Source: Nitrospirota bacterium (GTDB taxonomy: Bacteria; Nitrospirota; Nitrospiria; Nitrospirales; Nitrospiraceae). From it: DNA of 64,000 nt. Shown one piece after another: positions 25,194 to 33,284 of this stretch. The stretch is taken from contig JAUXVD010000023.1 in assembly GCA_030684575.1 (NCBI GenBank), forward strand, positions 124,001 through 188,000, read 5' to 3'. Under the pieces are notes generated by a model, which saw only the letters and a list, made by a program, of their open reading frames with translations, did no database searches and had not been told where the DNA came from. The stretch's first letter is position 1. Every line of letters starts with the position of its first letter. A program made the translations under genes and the position numbers.

Positions 25194-26918
25194 GTGAAAA
25201 CCCTCCTTCGTGTGCTCCAGTACCTCAGTCCACATCGTGCCATGGTGGTCGGCACCTTTGTGTTTGCCGGGTTAGCCACCGCCTTCGAGCTGGTACCGCC
25301 GTGGCTCATAAAAGTGATCATCGACGACGTGATTCAGGCTGGTAAAGTCCAGCTGCTGGGATGGGTGTTTCTCGCGCTCTGCGCCGCGTATGTGTTCAGG
25401 AATTTCTGCGGGTCGATGCGCATCAGGATGAATAACGGACTGGAGCAGCAAGTCGTTCATGACCTGCACGTCCAGGTGTTTTCCGCCCTGCAACGACTCT
25501 CGATCAGCTTCTACGAAAATCGTCCGACGGGCGAGATCATGTCACGGGTCTTGAACGATACCGAGCATATGCAGCGTATCTTCGTCGACGGTCTCGAAGA
25601 GATCATTACGGCAGGGCTGACGCTGATCGGGATCATGATCGTGCTGTTCATGCTCAACTGGAAGCTGGCCTTGTTGGCGCTTGTGCCGATTCCTCTCTTG
25701 ATCGTGGGTGCGGCCCTGTTTACCAAACGTGTCCATGGGCATTATCGCGTCATTCGAAAGGGAGCCGCCGAATTAAACGCCCTCCTGCAGGACGTGTTGG
25801 CCGGTATCCGGGAGACGATGGGGTTCAATCGTCAGCCGTACGAGCAGGAGCGATTCAATCGGAAGAGCGATCGCTGTCGGCAAGATACATTAAAGGCCAT
25901 GTATCTCTGGTCCTTCTACTCCCCGGGCATGATGCTGATCGGGAGTCTTGGCGGGGCGCTGGTGCTCTGGTTCGGCACAGCAGAGGTTCTAGAGCATCGG
26001 CTGTCCGTGGGCGAGCTGGTGATGTTCACCTCCTATCTGGCGCTCTTCTATGTGCCCATCAATCAGATCCACTCGGTGAACCATATGCTGCAACATGCTC
26101 TGGCGGCGAGCGAACGGGTATTCGAAGTCCTCGACCTCGTGCCGGATGTCCGGGATCGGCCAGATGCGCAAATCCCGGTCCCTCGTGTCCGAGGGGATGT
26201 CGCCTTTGATCGCGTTGGGTTTCATTACCGACCCGATTCGCCGATTTTGCATGACGTGACCGTATCCGTCCGTGCGGGAGAGCGGGTGGCGCTGGTCGGT
26301 CCGAGCGGCGCGGGCAAGAGCACGACGCTCAAACTCTTGATGCGGTTTTACGATGTGACAGAGGGTGCCATCACCATCGATGGGTACGATATCCGCGATC
26401 TGCCCCTCGCGTTTCTTCGCAGTCAGATCGGGCTAGTTCAGCAAGAGCCGTTCCTGTTCAACGGTACCGTGAGAGAGAACATACTGTATGGAGATCTTTC
26501 GGCAAGGCAGGAAGAGGTTGAGGCGGCGGCGAAAGTCGCTCGCGCCCATGACTTTATCATGGCGCTTCCTGAAGGCTACGATACCTGGATCGGAGAGCGA
26601 GGCGTCAAGCTGTCAGTTGGGCAGCGACAACGTGTGTCGATCGCCCGTGTGATCCTCAAGGACCCCCCGATCGTCATGTTCGATGAGGCGACCTCCAACA
26701 TCGATACGGAGACCGAGGTTAAGATTCGCGAGGCGCTGGACGATCTCACGAAGGGGCGGACGACGATCATCATCGCCCACCGCCTCTCTACGATTCACGG
26801 AGTGGACAGGATCATTGTTGTCGATCACGGTCGCGTCGTCGAAGATGGCACACATGAGACGTTGATCGGGCGGGGAGGCGTGTATACGCGGCTCTATGAC
26901 GCCCAGTTCCAGGTCTAG
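25194..26918 (+). CDS. ABC exporter, MsbA-like (fused membrane and ATPase domains)
   Basis: 574 residues starting at GTG. Six transmembrane helices (about residues 15-310) form an exporter type-1 membrane domain; RLSISFYENRPTGEIMSRVLNDTEHMQ is the typical coupling region. The ATPase domain has Walker A VGPSGAGKST, the Q-loop LVQQEPFLFNGTVRENI, signature LSVGQRQRVSIARVIL, Walker B IVMFDEATSNID and switch His (AHRLST). The best match by eye is the MsbA lipid A flippase / multidrug exporter group. Whether lipid or drug is moved cannot be decided from sequence. The stop is followed at once by a family A palindromic repeat. Confidence 0.88.
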   Translation: MKTLLRVLQYLSPHRAMVVGTFVFAGLATAFELVPPWLIKVIIDDVIQAGKVQLLGWVFLALCAAYVFRNFCGSMRIRMNNGLEQQVVHDLHVQVFSALQRLSISFYENRPTGEIMSRVLNDTEHMQRIFVDGLEEIITAGLTLIGIMIVLFMLNWKLALLALVPIPLLIVGAALFTKRVHGHYRVIRKGAAELNALLQDVLAGIRETMGFNRQPYEQERFNRKSDRCRQDTLKAMYLWSFYSPGMMLIGSLGGALVLWFGTAEVLEHRLSVGELVMFTSYLALFYVPINQIHSVNHMLQHALAASERVFEVLDLVPDVRDRPDAQIPVPRVRGDVAFDRVGFHYRPDSPILHDVTVSVRAGERVALVGPSGAGKSTTLKLLMRFYDVTEGAITIDGYDIRDLPLAFLRSQIGLVQQEPFLFNGTVRENILYGDLSARQEEVEAAAKVARAHDFIMALPEGYDTWIGERGVKLSVGQRQRVSIARVILKDPPIVMFDEATSNIDTETEVKIREALDDLTKGRTTIIIAHRLSTIHGVDRIIVVDHGRVVEDGTHETLIGRGGVYTRLYDAQFQV

Positions 26919-27047
26919 GGTAGGATGCTGAAAAAGCCCTCCTGCTTCGTTCTCCCCTCGAACGCATCCTCAACGTAGCCCAGAGGCTACGCCTCCGGTG
27001 CGTTCATCGGCTGCGGCCTTGCTGGCGTGCTTTTTGAGCATCCTGCC
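26919..27047. repeat. Family A palindromic repeat, copy 1 (129 bp)
   Basis: Terminal inverted repeats of 19 bases (GGTAGGATGCTGAAAAAGC against the complement of GCTTTTTGAGCATCCTGCC, 17 matching) enclose a conserved core with ATCCTCAACGTAGCC...GGCTACGCCTCCGGT and CTGCGGCCTTGCTGG. It begins on the base after the exporter stop codon. Other copies: 27520-27644, 33136-33258, 60568-60694, internally deleted 61443-61497, and a truncated half at 40758. Confidence 0.85.
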
Positions 27048-27110
27048 AGGCCGTTGCGGATGGATTGTGTCCACCAGTATACTGAGCCTTACTTGAGGGA
27101 GAATTGACCG

Positions 27111-27305
27111 ATGGTGCTGATTTACGAAAGCGATCCTCTGGATGACGAAGATGCGCGCGGGCGTTTCTATCATGTCTGCCGTGGACAAATTATTAAGACG
27201 GAAATTCAATTGCCGGCCGGTGAATCCGTGTACGAATGTCCGGTGTGCGAAATCGATCTCGAAGCCGAAGACTTTTGGCTCGCGAGGCAGAAAGGGTCGG
27301 TGTAG
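27111..27305 (+). CDS. Small Cys-motif protein, unknown function
   Basis: 64 residues with ACTTGAGGGAGAATTGACCG before the ATG (GGGAG box). Cys residues occur as HVCRG and ECPVCEIDLEAEDFW, which could give a half zinc ribbon or, in a dimer, a whole one. It is acidic and cytosolic. Seven bases separate it from a second small Cys-motif gene on the same strand, and the pair probably works together. No family is recognised. Confidence 0.65.
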   Translation: MVLIYESDPLDDEDARGRFYHVCRGQIIKTEIQLPAGESVYECPVCEIDLEAEDFWLARQKGSV

Positions 27306-27311
27306 AACAGC

Positions 27312-27521
27312 ATGGCTGGAAGCGCAGGACGAAAAACCGTATCCGTCTCTCGCGGGCTGATGATGCTCTGCGAGACGTGCTACGACCAGGTCACGGAAGA
27401 GAAGTTACCAGACGCCAGGAATTTTATTGCCGACCACGAGGCGCTGTTCGATACGATTTGTATGGGCTGTACCGATATTAACCGGCCATTGATCGACGAT
27501 ATGCTCGGCAGCTCCGAATGA
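27312..27521 (+). CDS. Small CxxC/CxxC protein, probable zinc ribbon
   Basis: 69 residues with two CxxC motifs (LCETCYDQ and ICMGCTDI) 30 residues apart, a likely structural zinc site. The remainder is acidic. It follows the previous small Cys-motif gene after six bases. The stop codon overlaps the first bases of a family A repeat, so the repeat sits exactly at the transcript's coding end. No function assigned. Confidence 0.65.
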   Translation: MAGSAGRKTVSVSRGLMMLCETCYDQVTEEKLPDARNFIADHEALFDTICMGCTDINRPLIDDMLGSSE

Positions 27522-27644
27522 GGCTGTTGAAACATCACGCCCGCTTCATTCTCGCCTCGCATTTATCCTCAACGTAGCCGCGAGGCTACGCCTCGGTGCT
27601 TCCATCGGCTGCGTCCTTGCTGAATGGGAGTTTTGAATATCCTC
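27520..27644. repeat. Family A palindromic repeat, copy 2 (degenerate)
   Basis: Same core as copy 1 (ATCCTCAACGTAGCCGCGAGGCTACGCCTCGGTGC then ATCGGCTGCGTCCTTGCTG) with eroded ends (GAGGCTGTTGAAAC / GTTTTGAATATCCTC). It overlaps the stop codon of the preceding gene. Confidence 0.75.
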
Positions 27645-27875
27645 ATAGCGCTAGTCACCTACTGGCTGGAGACTGATGACGTCGTAATGCCTTGTGATTT
27701 CGAGCCGGTCTTCCGATAGCAAAAACGGAATCATGTTGTGACGGTGGTACCTGGGTAGCATTGACGGAGATGGTGGTTCGCCTGAGAATAGGCCGAGCGT
27801 GCCGCAATTGTCAGTGTATCCAAGCCTATGCTGCAGGTCCGCATACTCAATAGTGAGACTTCATCAGGAGCACCA

Positions 27876-28421
27876 ATGCGTACGTTTATCCTGTCTCTGG
27901 TCATGGTCCTTGTGGCATTCAATGCCTCCTTCGCTGGTGATGCTGAAGATCCGGCTGACGCGTTCGCAAAGATCTACGCGTCGCTCTGTCTACAGCACAT
28001 CACGAACCTGGATAGTCTTCGGGGGAAGTTGAGAGACATGCCAAAACTCACTCCGGAGCAATCGATGCACTTCTTGGCGGGAAATCAGGGTGATGCCTGG
28101 CCGATTGCTGATAACACTGGAACCTTCGTCCTTGCTCTTCCCAGCAACAAGAATATTTGTGCCGTATATGCGCGGAGAGCCGATGCCTCGAAAGCTGAGC
28201 GGTTATTTGTGGCGTTAGTCGGTCATTCGCCCGCTCCGATGGTTTCACGGCTCGTGAGAGACGAGCGTGCCCACACTCCGGCCAATGGCCCGACGCATAC
28301 CGTTTCGTACGAGTGGTCTCTCCCAAACGCGGCAAGGAAAATGTTGTTCACGATTACGACGGCGACGTCAGACGATGCACAGCTCCAAGTCCTCGGCTCG
28401 GCGACGATGACCAGTAATTGA
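27876..28421 (+). CDS. Secreted protein, possibly NMCC_0638 family
   Basis: 181 residues from an ATG preceded by CAGGAG. A signal peptide (MRTFILSLVMVLVAFNASFA) is followed by a compact alpha/beta domain. Features such as ICLQHI-like SLCLQHITNLDSLRGKL near the N-terminus, a single central Cys (NICAVYARRAD) and a C-terminal beta stretch (YEWSLPNAARKMLFTITTATS) resemble small periplasmic proteins annotated NMCC_0638. That resemblance is from memory and tentative. The gene stands alone between repeat copy 2 and a convergent small secreted protein gene. Confidence 0.65.
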   Translation: MRTFILSLVMVLVAFNASFAGDAEDPADAFAKIYASLCLQHITNLDSLRGKLRDMPKLTPEQSMHFLAGNQGDAWPIADNTGTFVLALPSNKNICAVYARRADASKAERLFVALVGHSPAPMVSRLVRDERAHTPANGPTHTVSYEWSLPNAARKMLFTITTATSDDAQLQVLGSATMTSN

Positions 28422-28661
28422 CATATTATTTGACCCACAAGCCTCTTCCTGTGGTTTCAGAACAAATCGCTTGAGGAAATTCATAAGAGTGCTTGGCTGA
28501 AGGAGTGGAGGGGAAATACACGGGGAGATTGTAAATGCTTGAAAGTGCCAGCTCGAGATTTTCTGAAGTAGCTCAGAGTGATCGCATTAGATCACCCCTG
28601 GTTTCTTGCGCAGCATCGCGGCTTATTGCGATAGACGAACGATACGGTACGCATAAAGAAA

Positions 28662-29000
28662 CTACTTACAGGTCGTTCCATCGAAGTACTTGCAGCTCGA
28701 TTCTCCAGATTTTATTTTCCACGTCTTCAGCAGGGGTGGTTGCCCATTCCCTCTCATGTCCAGCATGAAATCTGCGAGACCCGAGATCGGCAGTTTATCG
28801 AGGTGTGGCTTGGCGGCATCGGGAACATCGATCCAGAAGACGGCCCCGAGTGTGGAGATCAAAATCTTGTGTTCTTCAAAGTTGACATTGATGATGGGGC
28901 TATAGAAACTCTTGTCCTCGGCAAAGCCAGGAGTCGCGCTGAGACTGAGGAGGACGAGACTGAACAATCCGGAGAGAAGAGTCGTACGCAGATGGGGCAT
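28662..29000 (-). CDS. Small secreted protein of unknown function
   Basis: 112 residues from an ATG with a GAAGGAG box upstream. The signal peptide is MPHLRTTLLSGLFSLVLLSLSATPGFA. The mature part is about 85 residues with a hydrophobic strand (HKILISTLGAVFWIDV) and a C-terminal pair of cysteines (SSCKYFDGTTCK) that could form a disulfide in the periplasm. No family is recognised. Confidence 0.65.
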   Translation of the reverse strand: MPHLRTTLLSGLFSLVLLSLSATPGFAEDKSFYSPIINVNFEEHKILISTLGAVFWIDVPDAAKPHLDKLPISGLADFMLDMRGNGQPPLLKTWKIKSGESSCKYFDGTTCK

Positions 29001-29129
29001 GACGAGCACTCCTTCGTATGAGGATAATGAGAAGCGCATTATCGCATTGGAGCAGATGGGATACAAACTGGAAATTCTTTGGGCCTGTACGGTGCTGTTG
29101 GTCTGTTTTATCCAGATAGGCTAGTAGAG

Positions 29130-29645
29130 TTAGGAAGCGGTCGTGATGTGCGCCGTTGAGACGGTCCCGCCCTTGATCCAGTACCCGCGTATATCTGGCT
29201 TCGACTTCTCCATGAGGGAGAGAATCAGATAGGCGGGGATTGGCAGATTGATCTTCGGCCAGATTTCTTCGTAGTCGGTGGCAATCTTGATGTCGGTGAT
29301 GGAGGGGCGCGCTGGGTCGTGAGGGTGAGAGTGGTAGACCACTTGTAGGTCGAGCCCTTTGTTTCGGATATCCTTCTTTGCCGTGGAAAAATCCTGCATA
29401 TCCATCACGAAGGCAATTTCGGCTCGTTCGGCCGGTGAGAGTCGTTCCAGATGTGCCGCCTTTGCCGGGTCGAAGGAAGACAGTTTTTCAGCTCCCTCGC
29501 TCGCCACAATATTTTTGATCCGATAGATATGGGTAACGGCGCCGTTGGTTCCTGCCAGCAGACCACAACATTCGTAGGGATCGAGTTCCCTGGCATGGGC
29601 TACCATGTCGTCGAGGATTGTTTGAGGAATGACGAGATCAGCCAC
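29130..29645 (-). CDS. JAMM (Mov34/MPN/PAD-1) metalloprotease, sulfur-carrier processing
   Basis: 171 residues with a complete JAMM active site: Glu25 (YECCGLLAG), His105 and His107 (YHSHPHD), Ser115 and Asp118 (PSITD). Prokaryotic JAMM enzymes of this size, Mec of Mycobacterium, QbsD of Pseudomonas and HcyD of Wolinella, trim residues beyond the Gly-Gly of ThiS/MoaD-like carriers or release the amino acid made on the carrier. It is the last gene of the minus-strand sulfur operon, five bases after an E1-like enzyme gene. The carrier encoded three genes upstream has exactly such a C-terminal extension, making it the likely substrate. Confidence 0.9.
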   Translation of the reverse strand: MADLVIPQTILDDMVAHARELDPYECCGLLAGTNGAVTHIYRIKNIVASEGAEKLSSFDPAKAAHLERLSPAERAEIAFVMDMQDFSTAKKDIRNKGLDLQVVYHSHPHDPARPSITDIKIATDYEEIWPKINLPIPAYLILSLMEKSKPDIRGYWIKGGTVSTAHITTAS

Positions 29646-29650
29646 GATAT

Positions 29651-30454
29651 TTATATGGTGCAGCTGACGACGTAGTCCATGCTCAGATCTTTGATCTTCG
29701 GATTCTCGCCGCAGAGCGGGCAGGCCGGGTCCTTGGGGCGGCGGACCTTCCTGAACTTCATTTCGAGGGCATCGTAGATCATGAGGCGATCGGCCATGGT
29801 TTCCCCGATGCCAAGAATCTCTTTGATCGCTTCCGATGCTTGAAGAATACCCATCGTCCCGGCGAGGACTCCCAAGACACCGGCCTCTTGGCAGTTTGGG
29901 ACCAATCCAGCCGGCGGTGGCTCCGGATAGAGACAGCGATAGCAGGGGTAGCCGGCATGGGGCTTGATCGTCGTCAGCTGGCCTTCGAACCGAAACATGC
30001 TGGCGGAGATCAGCGTCTTCTTGGCAAAGAAGCAGGCGTCGTTCACGAGAAATCTGGTCGAAAAGTTATCGGATCCGTCCAGCACGATGTCATACTCGGA
30101 CACCAGCGCCAGAATATTGTCGCTGTCGACGTTCTGGTGATAGGTCTTAATCGTGATTTCAGGGTTGATCGCCGACAGGGTCTTACGGCCAGACTCCACT
30201 TTCGGCATGCCAACCGTCGCAGTGGAATGCATGATTTGCCGCTGCAAATTCGAGAGATCAACGACATCACCATCGACCAGACCGATGGTGCCGATACCGG
30301 CGGCAGCAAGATAGAGTCCTGCAGGCGAACCGAGTCCGCCGGCGCCGATGAGCAAGACCTTCGCCTTGCTCAACTTCATCTGGCCCTTGCCGCCGACTTC
30401 GCTGAGAATAATTTGACGGCTGTATCGCTGAATCTGTTGTTCTGTGAGTTCCAT
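29651..30454 (-). CDS. MoeB/ThiF-type adenylyltransferase (E1-like), copy 1
   Basis: 267 residues. ATP-binding Rossmann motif GAGGLGSP, the RQIMHSTATVGMPK region, the catalytic-core DGSDNFSTRFLVND and two CxxC zinc pairs (CYRCLYP and CPLCGE) are typical of MoeB/ThiF. It activates the C-terminal Gly of a sulfur carrier as an acyl-adenylate. It lacks a rhodanese tail. A second close paralogue lies upstream in the same operon. The pair may divide between the two carriers, ThiS and the MoaD-like protein; which serves which cannot be told from sequence. It is directly followed by the JAMM protease gene. Confidence 0.88.
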   Translation of the reverse strand: MELTEQQIQRYSRQIILSEVGGKGQMKLSKAKVLLIGAGGLGSPAGLYLAAAGIGTIGLVDGDVVDLSNLQRQIMHSTATVGMPKVESGRKTLSAINPEITIKTYHQNVDSDNILALVSEYDIVLDGSDNFSTRFLVNDACFFAKKTLISASMFRFEGQLTTIKPHAGYPCYRCLYPEPPPAGLVPNCQEAGVLGVLAGTMGILQASEAIKEILGIGETMADRLMIYDALEMKFRKVRRPKDPACPLCGENPKIKDLSMDYVVSCTI

Positions 30455-30523
30455 AACGTGTGTCCGGCGTAAAATAAAAGGCTTGTGGCGAGAGGTGTGA
30501 GATAGCCTATTGCCTCGGGCCTC

Positions 30524-30766
30524 TTACCCCTCCACGACATCCAATTCGATCGGGTCGACGATGACGCCCTTCTTGCGAAGGCCTGCGATCGCCCGTTCGA
30601 TTTCTGCGTTCTCTCCGGTCAGCTCGAGATCCATCCAGCCGGTGGTTTCACGGACGTCCGCTCGTCGAACGTTGGTGACGACCTTGAACTCGTGGCCGAT
30701 CTGATAGATGACGGGCTCTTTGATTTTATCTTCCGGAAACCGTACATGCACTTTCATGCTTGGCAT
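30524..30766 (-). CDS. NIL-domain protein
   Basis: 80 residues, one NIL domain (KVHVRFPEDKIKEPVIYQIGHEFKV, then a central DLELTGENAEIERAIAGLRKKGV typical of the ferredoxin-like fold). NIL domains also occur on MetN methionine importers, where they sense methionine, and on ferredoxin-linked sulfurtransferases for homocysteine synthesis. Its ATG overlaps the last codons of the MoaD-like carrier gene in another frame, so the two are coupled. A role as methionine/cysteine sensor or carrier partner is inferred from this context. Confidence 0.82.
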   Translation of the reverse strand: MPSMKVHVRFPEDKIKEPVIYQIGHEFKVVTNVRRADVRETTGWMDLELTGENAEIERAIAGLRKKGVIVDPIELDVVEG

Positions 30767-31041
30767 GATGAGCCTCCCGCAATGGCGGGCACAATCGAGA
30801 CTTCGTCGCCATCTTTGAGCGAGGTCTCTTTGCCCTTGAGGAATCGGATGTCTTCCTCGTTGACGTAAATGTTCACGAAACGGCGAAGTTCACCCGTGTC
30901 GTCGCAGAGACGATCCTTGATCCCTGGATGTGCGGTATTCAAGGTGTCAATCATCTCCGTGATACTCGTGGCCTGTGCCTCGACCTCGCCTTGTCCCTTC
31001 GTGAGGGGGCGGAGCGGAGTTGGAATGCGAACTTTAATCAT
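30754..31041 (-). CDS. MoaD/ThiS-like sulfur carrier with C-terminal extension
   Basis: 95 residues of ubiquitin-like beta-grasp fold: MIKVRIPTPLRPL start, NIYVNEEDIRFLKG and LKDGDEVSIVPAIAGG. The invariant Gly-Gly is at 89-90 but is followed by five residues, SSCQA, so it cannot be adenylated without trimming. Comparable extended carriers are HcyS (one extra residue) and QbsE (two extra residues), each matured by a co-encoded JAMM protease. Here that protease is in the same operon. The start overlaps the thrC stop by four bases and the end overlaps the NIL gene start. Sulfur bound as thiocarboxylate would feed Cys or homocysteine formation. Confidence 0.9.
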   Translation of the reverse strand: MIKVRIPTPLRPLTKGQGEVEAQATSITEMIDTLNTAHPGIKDRLCDDTGELRRFVNIYVNEEDIRFLKGKETSLKDGDEVSIVPAIAGGSSCQA

Positions 31042-32288
31042 GCGTCACCACCACCGTTCTTTCCCATCTTAAAGGTTTTCTCGAAGCTCGCGAGACTCGG
31101 CTGAATGCGGTGAGGCTTGCCGACCGCATCGATCACCGCCTCCTGGGTCTTCAAGCCGTTGCCGGTGATATAGGCGACTGTCACGTCGCCCTTCTTGATC
31201 GTGCCTTGTTTCACCAGCTTCTGGAGCACACCGATCGTCACGCCGCCGGCCGTTTCTGCGAAGATGCCTTCCGTCTGCGCCAGCAGTTTAATCCCTTCCA
31301 CTACTTCGTCGTCCGACACCATGTCCATGGAGCCCTTGCTCTCGGCCGTCGCCTTGAGCGCGTAGTACCCGTCGGCGGGGTTGCCGATAGCCAGGGACTT
31401 GGCGATGGTCTTCGGTTTCACCGGTTTGAAGAAATCCCGTCCGGCCTTGAACGCCGTCGAAATAGGGGAACAGCCTTCGGCTTGCGCGCCGTTGATTCTG
31501 GTGCGCACGTCGTCGACGAGCCCCAAGGTTTTCATTTCATGGAGGCCCTTCCAGATCTTGGTCAGGAGCGAGCCTGAGGCCATCGGGATGACCACTTGGT
31601 CCGGCGTGCGCCAGCCGAGTTGTTCCACGGTTTCATAGGCGAGGGTCTTCGAGCCTTCTGCATAGTAGGGGCGCACGTTGATATTTACAAAGGCCCAGGC
31701 ATATTCGCCGGCAATTTCGCTGCAGAGCCGATTGACGTCGTCGTAATTACCTTCGACTTCGACCACGTTCGGTTTATAAATCAAATTACCAAGGACTTTC
31801 GCGGCTTCCAAATCGGCCGGGATGAACACGTAGGCGCGCATGCCGGCGGCAGCCGCATGGGCGGCGACGGAGTTCGCCAGGTTGCCGGTCGAGGCACAGG
31901 CGATAGTTTCAAATCCCAGTTCGCGGGCTCTGGTGATGGCCACGGCCACCACGCGATCTTTGAACGAGAGCGTCGGGTGATTCACCGTATCGTTCTTAAT
32001 ATAGAGCTCGTCCAATCCGAGGTAGGCGCCCAGGTTCTTGGCGCGCACCAGCGGGGTCATCCCGGCATGCGGGCCGAGGAAGGTGGGCCCTTCCACCGGC
32101 AGCAAATCGGCGTAACGCCAGATACTCTGCGGTCCGTCCTGGATCTTCTTGCGGGAAATGTTCTTCTTGATCTCCTCGTAGTTGTACTTCACTTCGAGGG
32201 GACCGAAGCACATCTCGCAGACGTGGATCGCTTTGGTCGGATATTCTTTTCCGCACTCGCGGCAGACTAGCGCTTTCATTTTGGTCAT
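31038..32288 (-). CDS. thrC: Threonine synthase (zinc-ribbon, archaeal-like type)
   Basis: 416 residues from the ATG behind a GAGGTGGAG box. An N-terminal zinc ribbon (C9, C12, C24, C27) precedes a PLP-dependent fold type II core. The PLP lysine is in LSFKDRVV, the phosphate loop in ASTGNLANSVAAH. The enzyme turns O-phosphohomoserine into threonine. In this operon, between an E1-like enzyme and a sulfur carrier, it could alternatively use carrier-bound sulfide on O-phosphohomoserine to give homocysteine; that is a contextual inference, and normal threonine synthesis remains the default. The stop overlaps the start of the carrier gene. Confidence 0.9.
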   Translation of the reverse strand: MTKMKALVCRECGKEYPTKAIHVCEMCFGPLEVKYNYEEIKKNISRKKIQDGPQSIWRYADLLPVEGPTFLGPHAGMTPLVRAKNLGAYLGLDELYIKNDTVNHPTLSFKDRVVAVAITRARELGFETIACASTGNLANSVAAHAAAAGMRAYVFIPADLEAAKVLGNLIYKPNVVEVEGNYDDVNRLCSEIAGEYAWAFVNINVRPYYAEGSKTLAYETVEQLGWRTPDQVVIPMASGSLLTKIWKGLHEMKTLGLVDDVRTRINGAQAEGCSPISTAFKAGRDFFKPVKPKTIAKSLAIGNPADGYYALKATAESKGSMDMVSDDEVVEGIKLLAQTEGIFAETAGGVTIGVLQKLVKQGTIKKGDVTVAYITGNGLKTQEAVIDAVGKPHRIQPSLASFEKTFKMGKNGGGDA

Positions 32289-32315
32289 GGTGACTCCACC
32301 TCGCTGCGTCAATGG

Positions 32316-33128
32316 TTACGGCCGGACGGCACAGCCTGCAAAAGGATCGCCGTCGTCGAACAATTCGGTAATCGTCGGGTGCGCACCACAGAGCGCGCAA
32401 TCGGGATTTCGCTTGATCTTAATCTCTCGGAACTGGGTCTTGCGTGCATCGAAGTCCAGGAATCGGTTCGTCAACGGCTGCCCGATGCCTAAGACCAGTT
32501 TCAACGCTTCCGTCGCCTGGATCGTGCCGATGATGCCGGCTAATACGCCGATCACGCCCGCTTCCTGGCAGGAGGCGACCAGCCCGACCGGCGGCGGCGT
32601 CTTGAACACGCAACGATAACAGGCTGACTGCTTCGGTACAATGGTCGTCACCCGACCATCGAAGCGGAGGATGCCGCCATGGATCAACGGTTTTTCGGCA
32701 AAGAAGCAGGCGTCGTTGATCAGAAACTTGGCGGTAAAGTTGTCGACCCCGTCGATCACGACATCGTACTCGTTGATGATCTTCAACGCATTTCCCGCGG
32801 TGAGCCGCTCTTCGTACATCGAGACCTGGACGTCCGGGTTCAATCCCTGGATCTTCTCTTTGCCCGAGAGCACTTTGGGGCGACCCACATCCGACGTGTG
32901 ATGGAGAATCTGACGTTGCAGGTTGGTCAGATCCACCACGTCGCTATCGATGAGCCCGATCGTGCCGACTCCGGCCGCGGCCAAATAGAGGGCAGCAGGC
33001 GACCCAAGCCCTCCCGCGCCGACCAGGAGAATCTTGGACTTGGCGATCTTCTTCTGCCCCTTGCCACCGACTTCCGGTAAAAGAATATGCCGGCTGTAGC
33101 GTGATATTTGATCTTCAGTAAATTCCAT
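32316..33128 (-). CDS. MoeB/ThiF-type adenylyltransferase (E1-like), copy 2
   Basis: 270 residues from MEFTEDQISRYSRHILLPEVGG; a longer start is possible but has no ribosome-binding site. It carries GAGGLGSP, TNLQRQILHHTSDVGRPK, DGVDNFTAKFLIND and the zinc pairs CYRC and CALC. It closely resembles the other E1-like enzyme of the operon, so one arose by duplication. It activates the C-terminus of a ThiS/MoaD-like carrier. A family A repeat separates it from cysK. The last part (TELFDDGDPFAGCAVRP) differs from its paralogue and may set partner choice. Confidence 0.88.
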   Translation of the reverse strand: MEFTEDQISRYSRHILLPEVGGKGQKKIAKSKILLVGAGGLGSPAALYLAAAGVGTIGLIDSDVVDLTNLQRQILHHTSDVGRPKVLSGKEKIQGLNPDVQVSMYEERLTAGNALKIINEYDVVIDGVDNFTAKFLINDACFFAEKPLIHGGILRFDGRVTTIVPKQSACYRCVFKTPPPVGLVASCQEAGVIGVLAGIIGTIQATEALKLVLGIGQPLTNRFLDFDARKTQFREIKIKRNPDCALCGAHPTITELFDDGDPFAGCAVRP

Positions 33129-33135
33129 GTTTGCC

Positions 33136-33258
33136 GGGATGCTGAAAAAGGCCTCCAACTTCGTTCTCGGTTCGAAGAAATCCTCAACGTGCCCCTGAGG
33201 GTACGTCTCCGGTTTCTTCTCGCCTGCGGCCTTGCTGGACGGCCATTTTGAGCATCCC
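33136..33258. repeat. Family A palindromic repeat, copy 3
   Basis: Ends GGGATGCTGAAAAAGGCC and the complement of GGCCATTTTGAGCATCCC match at 16 of 18 positions. The core has AAATCCTCAACGTGCCCCTGAGGGTACGTCTCCGG. It lies inside the sulfur operon between cysK and the second E1-like gene, so it does not simply mark transcription ends. Confidence 0.85.
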
Positions 33259-33284
33259 TCCTCGCTTAGTTCATGAAAGGGCTC

